Source: Hyperoplus lanceolatus (Eukaryota > Chordata > Actinopteri > Uranoscopiformes > Ammodytidae). From it: 64,000 nucleotides of DNA. The notes below the pieces were generated by a model, which saw only the letters and a list, made by a program, of their open reading frames with translations, was not told where the DNA came from and made no database searches. The position numbers and the translations under genes were made by a program. The stretch is taken from contig CM049410.1 of the NCBI GenBank assembly GCA_026929865.2, positions 11,416,001 to 11,480,000 on the forward strand, in the 5' to 3' direction. Positions 12,227-55,966 of this stretch are shown one piece after another. Within the stretch, counting starts at the first letter, position 1. Every line of letters begins with the position of its first letter.

Positions 12227-13690
12227 GGAACTTTGTATTTTCAGCTGAAGAAAAATGTGACCTTTTAAAAATAATAGTTTTTGTGTATTAAAAAGATCTA
12301 ATTATTCCTTCTTTCGTAACTAATACATTCTGTAGGTTTGACTCCACTTCTTAATGAAGGACGACGTGATGTGAAAAGTAATGATGATAATAATAGTGTC
12401 TGCATTGAATTAGGCTCAACATTTTTTGTTACTGTATTGCAAAGGGTGCTGGTGAACGTAGGAACGTACCCCTTCAGTTATAGGAGAAGAGTAATTTGTC
12501 CTGTTATATCGATCGACACAATTGGGTTTTGAAGCACATTTCATGAGTTGCTTTGGTCATTACTGCATCCAACTTTTAACTTTTTTCCTAATGCATGGGG
12601 GGGGGGGGGGTGGGGTGCAGAGAGTTGTTGTAATAAACAAGGTGTTATTAACCCTAACACTACACAGGTGGAAGAAAAACAGCCACAGAAAATACTTGTT
12701 TATGGCTGGCATGTGGCCAAAAAGCATCTATCAATAAAGAGTTGAGTTGGTGCATGGACTCAATTACAAATATACTAAATATAAAAAATTATTAAGCCCC
12801 TTTAGTTAGACAGATATGACTTATGATCAGTTTTATAAAAGCCTCATTAAATCTTTTTGGACTAAGTTATTTAAGGGCTGTGAATACTAATCTCAATTTT
12901 CACAGTATATATGCACTTTGTTGCTTCTCTGAAACAAAGAATCCAAATGTCTCAGATAAGGTTAATCTGCAGTGGACACACTAATGCACTGTGAGTGGGT
13001 TTGGGAAAAATAGCATCAGTTACCATCAGTTAAGGTAAACATATGGTATAAAAAGAAAAACGTTGGGGCTCTCGAATAATTTATTTACTTTCTAAAAAAG
13101 TCAACATTTTCTGTGAGTGATTGAAGTGTGCAGCTTTATGTAAACTGTTATGATCAGTGGTGTATTGTGCCTTTACTTAATTACTGCACTTAATTATACA
13201 TTTTAGGTAGGGTCCTTGCTATTTCCATTTCACTATGTAGTTATTCTGCACTGCAATTAAAAAATTAATAGTTTCCTTTCAAAATAAATAGTTTCCTTTC
13301 ACTCCACAAAATTTGCTTTACATTTACTTGCTATATCACTTTTCACAATAATCCATTGATATAATCGGATAATACACACGGGGCATTTTATGCAATGTAT
13401 TTACTTTTGGAACTTAATGTAGGCAACATTTTATTGATGAAAAAATGTAAGACTTGGAATCGATTATTTTTACAATGTTGTAAAGGATCTTTATCCTTTC
13501 TCCATCACTGGTGATATTTTTCATGTAGGCTATAGGCTAAAAACTGGAGGATTGAGTTTTAAAATATTTCCACCAGGCAGTTTATAAAAAGAAACCTACT
13601 GGTATATGTGTTACCTCAACCACTAATCAGGTAAAGTACAAGTAGGCCTACCTCAACTTTGTACTTTGGTAGGACAACAGTGCTTGTATG
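11731..13690 (+). other. Spacer between xpnpep3 and ep300
   Basis: AT-rich intergenic sequence with no gene seen. It holds a TG microsatellite (12188-12222), a G homopolymer (about 12597-12612) and alternative AATAAA hexamers that could serve xpnpep3. Confidence 0.55.
12188..12222. repeat. (TG)n microsatellite
   Basis: About 17 uninterrupted TG units in the xpnpep3-ep300 spacer. Confidence 0.9.
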
Positions 13691-13990
13691 AATAGTTAGT
13701 AACTTTGTGCCACTGTGTTTGTTTGAGAGAGGAAGAGATAGGCTAAGTGGAGCGCCACTGTCCCCTACAGACTCAAATTGGCGATTGCCAAAAGCACACG
13801 GAAACGGTTTCCGGACACTCCCGAACACCTACGAAGACAACCTCCCCTCTTCTTCCCTTCCTCCCTCTCTCCTCCCTCCCCTTCACGCCTAATGTTGCTG
13901 TACCTCCAACCCTCCCCCCGTATCAGAGGAGTAGAAACAACAAGCCGCCATTTTGTTTGTGCGGACAGACCGTCAGAAACAGGAGGAGAT
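13690..13990 (+). promoter_or_regulatory. ep300: ep300 promoter region with YY1-like site
   Basis: The sequence changes here from AT-rich spacer to GC- and pyrimidine-rich DNA, with CCTCCC repeats at about 13850-13880. GCCGCCATTTT at 13944-13954 is a textbook YY1 motif, commonly located just downstream of the start site of TATA-less housekeeping promoters. No TATA box is evident. The exact start site cannot be fixed from sequence. Confidence 0.5.
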
Positions 13991-15924
13991 AACCGAGAGA
14001 AGGAGCTACTTCGGCAGCCGACTGCAGCCGCTCCGAGGACCGACGCGAGAAGAGAAAGTGGCGAAAGCCCGTCCGCGTTTCAAAGAGAGAAAAAGCATCG
14101 CCAAAAAAGACAATACGTCAGTGGAGGGAAAACCGAGTCGGCGATAAATGTGTGCATGAGAAGGAAATACTCTGAAAAATCCAAGGAAGGGGGTGTTTTG
14201 CGGAGCGCAGACAGAGAGGAGAGGCGGAAGAGGGCAATATATTATCAGAACGAGGAGAAAAAAAACCTGCGAAAAAAGGGGGAAAATATCAACATGAAAA
14301 ATCAGTATGTGTCCGTCGCGGAGGAAGGAAAGAGCCCGCATAGACAATTATATAAATAAATTGCTGCCGGGCAGAAGGGAGAGGTGGAAAGAAAGACGGG
14401 TTTAAAGAGAAGAGAAAATTTGCCAGGATCACCACGAAGGGGGGCATTCTCCATCACAAAGAGTCAATGAGAGGATTCTGTGAGTCCAAAATATTTTAGG
14501 GGGGTGTCAGTATTAGTGTGCCGATCTGAAAGCTTTCCGCTTCCGAAAAAGACATAATTTCTCTGCGACCCACCGTCAATTTTTTGTCACATTTTAGACT
14601 GTCGCCTTGGCTGCGCTCCTGTGTGGTTGCTTCAGATCTTTCCTTTCCCTCTTCACGTGTATTGCAAAGACATAATTTAAAGCAGTGCGTGATAGGTATA
14701 TATTTGGGGAAAATCTTTTTTTAACATTTTTTTCATTTTCTGAGATTTCAAGTGCTTAAACTTAGCGAGAGGAGGAGGAGGAACCACTTCTGGAGCCCAA
14801 GATAAGTAACCCCACAGATCGTCCTCTGCCAAATAAAACTAATTGGATCAATCTGATGGCCTCAAGAACTATCCTGTTAAAAGAAATAAAGTCTGCATCC
14901 GAATAGATTGCACAACAGCAGTGATTTTTTTCTCTTTTTTGGGAGGAAGGGGGCAAGAATTGCTATTCTAAATCTTTTCCAACCCTGTTGACTGCAATAG
15001 GCATAATCGTTCCAAAAGGGGGGTTGCAACAACCAAATGTGCAATACGAGTCCGCTTTTTCTGACCCAGTGCCTTGCGTGGTCACACACTAAGTGCACTA
15101 TTTAGTCAGCATGCACTTGCAAAAGAATACTCCTGCATGGAATTATACATCCGCTGTAGATGTTCTTTTTATCTGAGTAACTTGCAAGTGTGGGACTCCA
15201 GTGTTTTCATCTTTCTGCAGATCTGTTCAAAGTTAATGCAAGTAGTTTTCCCTGAGCAGTCCAGAGTTCAACTTGCGCTTTAAGTGCATTTAAATACTGC
15301 TGCTGGTGATCTCCAAACACCGGTTGACTTTGCCTTTTTGGTGTGGAGACGTAAAGAAATTGATGGCAGTGCGATGTCTGGTCAGGTGAGAGAAATGCTA
15401 AATGCCACCGAGGATCTCGTAACTGTTGCATGAGAGGGAGGGCCCTCCATAGGTTAACACGGGATAACTCCTGGCCCCTGTTTTCGGATCCCAATTGTTA
15501 TTTGTGCCCTGATTGAGACTCTTCACTGGAGCATTTGTGGCCTGAAATACGGGATTTTTCCGCCGACTATGGCGGACAGGACTGAATGCAGCACGGAGGA
15601 CGGCTTTTGGGACAATTTTAGTGTCGCAGAAGAGGCTACATGAGGTTGTCAGAGGGCCGCACGCTTGCCTTTTTTGCCGACTCCACCTTCCCACCTCCTC
15701 CTGTTCAAATCTGTGAAGAAACAAAATCTCCGACAGGGGAGGGGGACTGATATCTGCAGAGAAAACTGAGGAACAGATTTCAACATTGCTGTCTTCTCCC
15801 CTACCGTCCCCCCAAGCGGCGGGGGACCGATCAGAAGCATTTCTTAAAGGGATAAGGAGACGCAAATAAAGGGAAATACGTTTGCCCTCCGTGGATTTAC
15901 AGCATTTTTTTAATTCGTCAAAAT
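13960..15924 (+). other. ep300: ep300 5' leader (extent uncertain)
   Basis: About 1.9 kb of sequence upstream of the p300 start codon with no recognised upstream coding exon. The first part is purine-rich and has an open frame of 193 codons (13778-14359) that resembles no protein I know and is basic and low-complexity; I regard it as non-coding or at most an upstream ORF. Either the leader is long or the start site is nearer 15924. Confidence 0.4.
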
Positions 15925-47119
<31,195 letters not shown>

Positions 47120-48465
47120 GAATTCTACTTCACGTGTCAAGTTGAGCTGAAAACTCTCTGTGATTCTTCTTCGCACAAACTGCACTCACCCAGGACAGTG
47201 TTATTGTTATTACTTAGCCTTTCTTTTTTATACTATTATGAAATGTTATTTAAAATGTTTTCAATAAAGATGCATTGAACTGAACTTCCTATGGGAGATG
47301 AACAATAAATCAAGCAGTCGTTAAGTAAATTAGAATAAATGAATTGTAAGTTATTGCTGTTAATATATTTTTTGCCAATCGTGGACAAAGACGGTGGGTT
47401 GGTTTCTCTAGCAACCCCCCCTCACCTCCACCTCTCGCTGAATACAAGAGAGGTGATATTTTAGGGGGGTAAATAGGAGTAATTGCCTTTTTAAAGAAAT
47501 GTTTTTAAGATTTTAAAAGTGGTCAAGAATTAAAGAGGAAATGATTTAATGCAAATAACTTTTTTTTTATCGATTTTAATTTTCCATCATTCAGTCTGTC
47601 TATTTCTGTTTTTTGCAGAGTGATGTGGATTATTATTAATGTAAATCCAAACATGATGCATATCTTCATTTTGAAATTTTTGGGTTTGCTTTATTTATTG
47701 TTTTCTTATGGGGGGTGGGTTTGGGGTGTTATGTACCCTGATACAATTCTTATAGATATATATTTTTGTTATTGCCTGTCGAGACGGGGGGTAGAGGATA
47801 TTTCATTTCAATTTAGATGTCTTTAGTTGGGTCTGTCCATGTGGGAATAATTAAATGTCAGTGTTTTATTGCAGTGGTTGAGGCTCTGCTGTGATCTTGA
47901 GACTTCGAACCGACATGTTTTGTCGTCCCCCGCCAGCTTCTGTTATGGACATCGTTCATGCTGGAAGAGACTCTTCCCTCGCAAACATGCAAGCCCTCTC
48001 CCTCGAATGTGTGTGCACTCCTTCCTTTAAAGACACTTAATATGGATCAGTGGAGGCTTGGGGAGGGGGATGTGCATACCTGTGTGCCTGTAATATTTTG
48101 AGTACATGGGCTCGGATGTGAAAAAATTTCGGGTGGGGCTCCTCTTTAGTGTTTTTAGGATACTGTTTGGAGTAAACAGAGGATTTTGATCCAAATGAAC
48201 TGTGTTGCACAGAAATGAGGCGAAAGGAGGAGCAGTCAGTCTGTCTCTTTCTGCCTTGTCCCCTTTGCTGCTTCCCTTTGACTTTAAACCCCTCTTCCTC
48301 CTGGGGGGAAGTTGTTCTCCCTCCCCTCAAACTCCATCCTCTTTATCTTTCTGCTAAGAACCTTGGGAGTTTAATTTAATATTTTTTACTGTACAAAGGA
48401 AACACAAACTGTGGACTCAAATACTGTTTTTTTATAATAAAATGAAAATTACCAACAGTGCTGTG
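47120..48465 (+). other. ep300: ep300 3' UTR with polyadenylation signals
   Basis: Non-coding, T-rich tail. A proximal AATAAA lies at 47263-47268 and a distal AATAAA at 48436-48441, the latter followed by a GT-rich stretch (GTGCTGTGTCCTGC). Use of the distal site gives a 1.3 kb UTR. Confidence 0.6.
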
Positions 48466-49856
48466 TCCTGCATGTGGCTGTTTGTTCAGCAATAAGACAT
48501 ACGTATAACATACAGCAAAAACACCCCTGTGCCTCTATCATAAAGTGAAATTGGTCTATCGTTACGCTATCTAACCCTTCTCTGGAAGGGGTCAACTTCG
48601 GAGGATCTGATCAAAACCAGCCCAACCACTGACCAATCAGATAACTGAATTGAATAATTCACTGACTTACCAAAGTGAGATGGCAAAAAATAGCAATATT
48701 TTTAAGTAGGATATGAAGCAACTTGATAGGAAATAAAAACCTCAGTGTTTATACAAATAAATCTACATACTGTAAATTATCTTCCAGTGGGATGGACTAA
48801 TATATTTCTTCTTATCCTCAATCCACTCCTCTATTCTGTTGGCAGCAGATACAGTTCATAGTTTCATAAATGTTTGTCATGAGTAAAAGAAAATAAATGC
48901 TCACTCCCTACAACTGAGCATGAAGAGAAATGCCAAACAACTGATAGTTATCCAGGAGGGCGGCAACATCTGATTAGCCATCTCCTGGATGTACAAAGTG
49001 ACCACAGAGAAACGCACACTGACTACAAACAAAATGACCTTTCATTTGTAGCTGGGACCTCCCCCCCACCCCTTGAATCTGTATTACAGTCTGAGGGTTT
49101 CAATTTGTTTTTAAGCTTAGATCTTAAAGTCTGCAATAAAATGTTATTGATCCTTTATTGATTATGTGTTTAACTCTAAAGTTTGATAGGAAGATAGTTG
49201 CCCCACAATCTACAGTATATTCTCCTCGGACCACTCAAAGGTCTCATTCAGAACGCCCTGTAATCACATCTGCCTTATATCCTGTTCCTGTAGGTCATAA
49301 CTGCACTTAGGCTACATGACAGACACTGATCTCGTCACTACACAGGTTGAAATGTGTCATTTTTCCTTTTCCAGCTCAGCTTTTTAATTGTGTTTCTTGT
49401 TGTTTCTTGTTTCTGGCTCACTCGCTCGCTCGCTCTACCCCTACACACACTTAGCTTAGATGATTCAGAAACTATCAATTTGCCCTTGATAGCGTCACTT
49501 ACAGTAAATCCACATTCCTGAGAGCTACACGCCATCTAGCGGTCACATGTAGAGGTACGATTATTCAATATCAAAGCAGTATTGATGGATGGATAACACC
49601 TATAGTGGTGTAAGATTTAAGTGATCAGAATTTTAGGTTTAAAAAAAGTCCTTGGATTAAATGAAAAGGTTGTAGATTGTTACATTTCAGAATAGAGAGC
49701 ACTGTTAGATGTGATGATCAGTAGTTTCCAAAGGCAGAGGATGGATATTTGAAGAGAAATAGATGTGCAGATCCCTCTTTTCTTCTTTGACTGTATGTTG
49801 TGAATGAGAGTTTCTGATCTTTGAATAAAGGTTTCTCTACTCAAGTGCAGCACATA
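48466..49856. other. Spacer downstream of ep300, no gene seen
   Basis: 1.4 kb of AT-rich intergenic DNA. No ORF with protein character and no repeat boundary recognised. Confidence 0.5.
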
Positions 49857-51390
49857 CAGTGGTGGCCAAACGTTTTAGAACACTGAGGATTTGTTGTTGT
49901 TTTGTTTAATTGGCCATTGAAATACCCATATCTACACAGTCAACATTATGCTCTATACACCATAGAATAGAGCCATCATACGGAGATGCATATGTAATAT
50001 TCCGTACAAAAAAAAAGCTAGGCATATTTTACTCAAGCACTGTAAAGTACACTTTAGACTGCCATGATGCCACCAATTCACACCTGAACCGAAAGGGTTG
50101 ATGTAGAATAAAATAAACTTTCAGACACACAAGTGAAGCATCTCAAAATTGAAAGTCTTAAGGACCGAGGAAAGACTTCATGAGAATTGTGATGAGATTA
50201 AAACCACAATGACTAATGGTGCGAGAACTGCATCGGAAACTGGAGGAAGAAGGACTGGTAAAACTTTATATTAATGACATGAATCATCATAATTCCACTT
50301 TACCTGGTTCTTTAGTTAAGGTATTGTTCATGTGTTAATCCTCAATCCCAATGAATTACTGATAGTTCATGAAGTACTACATGGATGAATTCATGCATTT
50401 TTATGCATTAATTCAGACATGAATTCATGATGATTCCATGTACCCTTCATATGTTACCGAAGGATTACTGAAAGAGAAACATAGAGTGTAACTCCTGAAA
50501 TTAGCAAAAGAACACAAGAAATGGACAAAGGAAGATTGGTACAAAGTTATGTGGACTGATGAGTCCAAGTTTGAACAATTAGGCAACAGGCAAAGAGTGT
50601 ATTTTCGACGGAGGGAGGGGGAGAGATACAAATGTGTGTCTCTTGCCAACAGTTAAACATGGAGGGGTAGCATTATGGTGTGGGGTGACATTTCAGCCTC
50701 AGGAACAGGTGACTTACTGAAAATGTATGGCATCATGGATAAAAAAGTATACCACAACATTCTGGTGAGTACTATCTGGGAGTTGTATTAAGCCTGGGTT
50801 TATTTTTCAAGAAGACAATGGGCCAGTTTCACAGACTTGGATTAAGCCTAGTCCTGGACTAAATGGAATTTTGAATGGAGATTGTCCATTGAAAGTACAA
50901 TTTAGTCCAGAACTAGGCTTAATCCATGTCTGCGAAACCGGCCCAATATCTCTAAATATCCTTCTAACTATTGCCGGAACTATCTTCGACAGAAGGAATC
51001 TACTGGAACATAGACAATGATGGACTGGCCCCCTCAAAGTCAGGACCTCAACCCCATCGAGCTAATTTGGGGCGAGTTGGAAAATAAACTGGACAGATCT
51101 ATTGTATATTCAAAGGAAAGCATTTGGCTTGAGTTGCAGAAGGCATGGGATAACATTAGTGTTGAAGTTCTCAGGAAATGACAGAGAGATGTGTTGCTGT
51201 AATTGGTGCAAAAGATAGACATACCAAATATTAAAGTTAGAAATGCATAACAACAGTAGGACTCTGAAATCTGTTGTACTCACCCATCTGCACATATCAT
51301 GAACATGATGAAATTCAATCATGTTTTGAGGCAAAAAAGGTCAATATTTTCAGATCTGTCAGGTGTTGTAATTATGTTGGCCACCACCGA
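49857..51390 (+). mobile_element. Decayed Tc1-like element between ep300 and cbx7
   Basis: Left end CAGTGGTGGCCAAACG after TA at 49855-49856; right end GGCCACCACCG near 51390. Transposase remnants run on the plus strand: KEDWYKVMWTDESKFE (about 50520-50580), GSIMVWGDISASGTGD (about 50660-50710) and WPPQSQDLNPIELIWGELEN (about 51020-51090). In-frame stops and a 125-bp insertion make it a pseudogene. Unlike the xpnpep3 copies it has a single, normal orientation. Confidence 0.82.
50822..50945. mobile_element. Palindromic MITE nested in the Tc1 remnant
   Basis: About 124 bp. GGGCCAGTTTCACAGAC and GGATTAAGCCTAGTCCTGGA on the left pair with inverted copies on the right ending GCGAAACCGGCCC. It splits the transposase just after the codons for QEDN. 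Flanking AAT on both sides may be the target duplication. Confidence 0.75.
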
Positions 51391-51425
51391 ATGTATTACT
51401 GGTTTAATTAATAAAAGCAGAGCTG

Positions 51426-51609
51426 GGGGCGCCCTTAGCTCAGTTGGTAGGGCGTACCCCCCATGGGTCTCGGCCAGCAGCGGACCCTGGTTCGATTCCA
51501 GCCCGCGGTCGTTCTCTGCATGTCACTCGCCTCTCTGCCCCATTTCAACTCTGTTTCTACACTATCAATAAAGCATAAAAATGCCAAAAAAAAGCTTAAA
51601 AAAAAGCTA
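51426..51609 (+). repeat. tRNA-derived SINE with A-rich tail
   Basis: Pol III box A TAGCTCAGTTGG at 51436-51447 and box B GGTTCGATTCC at 51489-51499, followed by CTGCATGTCACTCGCC, TCAATAAAGCATAAAAATGC and an A-rich tail. Too degenerate in the anticodon arm to be a tRNA gene. Confidence 0.85.
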
Positions 51610-51936
51610 CTGTCAGGAATTACATTTTTGGGACTTGGGACTTGGGGGCGCTGTTGACTACAAAACAAAACCACCTCTAATGAAAGTACAAGTGATTTGT
51701 ACAATGGCTAACTTACTGCTTCTATAATGATAGATGTCTCAGTTTCTTGTTTGCATTTTTATACCTCAAAGCACTTTGTGTTATGAAAAGGTAGTACACA
51801 AGAATAGTCTCTTAGAAGGAGAGCTGTCTTGAAGCTGTGCTGTGATATTGGGTCTTTGTTTTAAAATCCTTAACTCATAATTCAATAAAATAAACACGAT
51901 AAAAATTCTCCTGGAGGCTGGTTACATTTATACATA

Positions 51937-52910
51937 TTTATTGGAAATGCAAAGTAAAAATTCATTTTTAGAGAGAAGACATTTGTGACAATTTTAGTAA
52001 TCGATTGAGACACATTAAGTGACATAAGTTAGTTTAGCTTGTGACATGCAATAAATAATAACAAGCTCATTACGGTCTGACCTAACGGACATTTGCTTCC
52101 ATTGTACATTACCCTACACAGCAGAAGAGCAGCACTGTAAACTGATATAGCCTCTTTTGAAATGCACAAAAGCTACTGAAGAAAGTAGACTATCAATTGG
52201 TAATACAAAAATAGAAGCAGGTAGCCTTTCATACCTGAAAAGCGAAAGGACAGATAGACAGCAAACACAACTGTGTACTTCTTTTTTGTTCCTTCATCCT
52301 TCTTGAAATGCAGAACTCTGCTGGTGCGGCCAGCCGACTTTAATTCTCTCTCTCATTGTTTAATTTCTTTTGTGACTGAAATAAACCTCTTTGACAAACC
52401 ACAGGACGGGGCTTTGTGGAACAGACTGACAGGGCATGCAGTTAACTCGGTGTGCAAATACTGAAAAAAAGCTGAATCTTTACAAAAAACAGTATTTGTA
52501 TGAAAGAGGAGCGATTAAAACCAGCCCCGGAGAACAGATCTTAGTATATGAGACTGATGTCTGGCTGGAAAGCACTGAGGACGACTGGCGTAATTCATGG
52601 AAGTAGTAATGTGGACTGTAGTGTGGTATTTGGATTGCGGTCTCACCATCTGTGCCCCGCGCTCAGGAAACCCAGCGGCCCCAGGAATGAGTCCTGAGTC
52701 CTCTGGATAACAATGGATGCTGAGCCTCAGGCTTCCTATCGCCTAAGAAATGAGCCACAATGATAAAATAACCACTGAAAGGTAATAATGTATTCAATGA
52801 CCTCAATAGGAAGTGAGTGTAAATTTGTGGAATCATCTACATACACAAATATTTACATGTACAAAATGAGTGGCCCGTCTACATGTGGTTCATTTCGTCT
52901 CCCTCATCAT
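51937..52910 (-). other. cbx7: cbx7 3' UTR
   Basis: Region after the cbx7 stop on the minus strand. TTTATT at 51937-51942 is AATAAA on the minus strand and is the best candidate poly(A) signal, giving a UTR near 1 kb. Confidence 0.5.
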
Positions 52911-53476
52911 TCAGTTGACCTTAAAGAAGCCTTCAGCCACCGGGGCCTCTCTAAAAGTCACCGTCAGAGAGTTGATTGTCACATTTGTCACAATCACCTC
53001 CTCTGGATGCTCTTCTGCGGCAGGAGGAGGAGTCTGAGTGCCCGGGGTCGCCGTAGTAACACTCTGATTGTCGCCTGTCACTTCCTTCTTCACCACCTCA
53101 TCAGCGGAGCACACGGTGGCGTTGCCGTTGCCTGTCATCTCGCGTCTCCCCAGAAGGCTAACTATCACTGAGGTTGTGTTGTTGCCCTCACAAACGCTGC
53201 TCTCAGATCTGGGACACTCCCACCCGGACCCTTCCTCACCTCGGTCCCAATCTGAACTGTAGCCCTCCGTAACCTCCTCTCCAGCTATGGCCTTGACCAC
53301 AGAGACACTGACCTTTGATTGGTCGCTTGCAAATGTTAGGTTCTGCCTTGTTTCAGCTGTGTCATTCCATGTCCTAGGGCCAACTGCTGTCAGGTCTGTG
53401 TCCTCTTTCTCCTCCACCTCTTCTATTTCTAAATCCTGTCGCTCCAGGAGGGGCGGGGAGCTGCACTCTGACCGAC
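52911..53476 (-). CDS. cbx7: cbx7 exon 6 (Pc box)
   Basis: 566 nt to TGA at 52911-52913. Acceptor TTTGAG is assumed; a second AG six bases or so downstream is possible. It encodes an acidic linker and the C-terminal Pc box ending EGFFKVN. Confidence 0.88.
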
Positions 53477-55681
53477 CTCAAAGAGAGAAAAAGAGGTAGA
53501 TTTTTAGGCCAAAGGTCATGACCGCACTACTGAATTTCAGGTGATTAAAGGCAACATATTCTGCTAATTTTCGGCTTCAAAACTGTAATCATGGTGTAGT
53601 GTCCAAAAAAACCTTTATAATTCTCACAGTGCCATTGGTGAATCTCCTCTATTGATCCTCTATCTGAAACTTTTAGCTAAGCCCCGCTTTCTAAAAAGCC
53701 TCACTGCTATGACTGACCAGAGTAAGTTACACCAGGGACGCATGTAACTACAGACATAGTAGTTACTGGATCCCTTTTCATGTTGAAAAAACATGAAAAG
53801 GGGCATTTCTTTCATAATAGGTGGACTGACCATATACACTGTCTCCATGTCTCTCCTCGGTGGTGCTTCCGGACTCCTGTTTGTCTTCTTCCCAGTCCAC
53901 CTCCTCCTCCTTCTTCCTCAGCGGACGGAGGGTTTTGTGCAAGGGTCCCCCTGGCCCCCCACGTTTGGATACCCTCTGCTTGCTCTTCCTCCAGGCTCGG
54001 CGGCGGAACAAGCTGCCCTGCTCGCCCTGGTCCACATCTGTGCTCATGGAGCGGGTGAGGGAGAGACGCAGTCGAGGGGGGGGCTTCTCCTTGGTGGCAC
54101 TGCGGAGGTCCATGGCAAAGATGTTCTAGGGCAGAGCAAAGGTAAGGTTTTTTTTTAGACAACAGCCACACTTTAGCTTTTAACAGGTACAATTGTGTCG
54201 TCAAGTTCTGCTGGGCAAAATTTCGACAGAAAAGATTGGAAATGTAGTCTTGGAGAACACATCCGTGATTAAACTTTGGTTGACATGTTCCTTATTTAAG
54301 ATGAACTTACACACTCTAGTTTATGTTGAGTCAATCCCACAGGTATGTCCCGCTGCAGTAACAAACTTATTAGCTCACCAAGTCAGGTGGTGTCAGCGTT
54401 TCTGGAGAAAGCTTGTTGTCAAAATCACTTTTTGTGAAAATCAGTGAATATCTCCTCACGATCTGCCTAGGCTCTGTAAATGGGTAAACAAAGGGTATGT
54501 TAACAAAGGGGGCCCACCGTAGCAAGTAACATGCCCGTTTACAGAGCCAAGGCAGCACAAACACAGTATGTTCAGGTAGAAGAACTTGAGTAGATAGTCA
54601 CTTATTTTGACAAAAAATAATTCCCCTGAATCTATGCTCCGCCTTTAATCCACTGCTAAAAATAGTCCGCTACAAGTTCACTGTTTACTTGTTGTTTGTG
54701 TACCTTTTGCTTGGACCTAAATTGGCAGCTGTTTTAGGGAATAATCTAGCTATATTAGCTTTTTGAAATAAAACCTATATATATCCTTTCAAAAGTGATC
54801 TTCTTCAGTAGGAACCAACGGGTAGACAGCCAACATTTTGAATCGTTGTGATTTGTTTCCCCAACTGCGCCCCATTTACTATGTATAACCCTATTTCACT
54901 TCGCAATTTCCCAGAATTCCTTTCATCAATCTCCAAAACTGGCACGTGAACTGTTTGTCTTTGACAGGGTGAAAGTGGAGAGCAGTAGCAGTTGTGAAGG
55001 GAATACTAACACGGTGAGAGGGTGTCCTTTTTGTCACACCTATCTTACACAACACAACGCAACATGTCTTTTAGCTGCATTGTATTCTTGTCTACTGAGT
55101 TGATTGTTGCTGATGAATCAAGTACGTTTAAGAAAATAGCCCTGGTAATCAGTTTTCCTCGGCTTGGGCTTTGCACTTTTTAACAGACAAAGCATTGTAA
55201 ACAGGAGATGTGGGGTCTGAGAGAAGACTGTCAACTACAAACTAAAAGTCAGAATATCTTGTTTCCCTCCCATGATAATAAATCGACAGCATGTCCCTTT
55301 CAAAGTACCAAACTACATCTGTAAAAGGCACAACAAAGGCATGGGGGACATGAAGAACAAAGGTAAGTGTCGCTACCCGCAGGACGAGCCTCCTGGGTCT
55401 GAGACCTTTCCTTCGATAGGCCAGGGCTCGGACCTTCTCCTGACTGAAAAACAAATAGGGGTGGGAGAGGACAGAGACAAAATGACAAAGAGGAACCAAC
55501 CAACCAGGAGTGAGAGAACAAAAACAAGGCCGATATAAAGTGCTTTGCTGGCATAAAACAAAACAAGCTTCCCATGATTACTCACTGTTCTTCGTAGGCC
55601 AGGACCAGGCGCGGGTCCAAAATATTGTCCTCTGGTTCCCAAGTACTGTACCTGCCAACAGAAACACACACAAACAAATGA

Positions 55682-55743
<62 letters not shown>

Positions 55744-55925
55744 AGTCAACAGACATGGTGTGCAGGATATCAAGGCACATGATTTGAAAAGGCTATTATA
55801 TAGAGTATATTGAGGGGATGAGGTCACTGGATGATGACTAAAGGCTTACTCACTTTGGGGACCATCCCTGCCACTTCAGTAAATACTCCACATTGCCCTG
55901 TGTAGAGAGAGCAAGAGAGAGAGCC

Positions 55926-55966
<41 letters not shown>

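Noticed and set aside
13778..14359. 193-codon protein upstream of ep300
   Set aside because: Basic, low-complexity translation of a purine-rich leader with no domain; kept only as a possible upstream ORF.
51426..51510. tRNA gene
   Set aside because: A and B boxes are present but the cloverleaf is degenerate and the sequence continues into a SINE body with an A-rich tail.
55682..55743. CRISPR-like regular repeat
   Set aside because: Simple CTAT tandem repeat with no spacers; also a eukaryotic genome.
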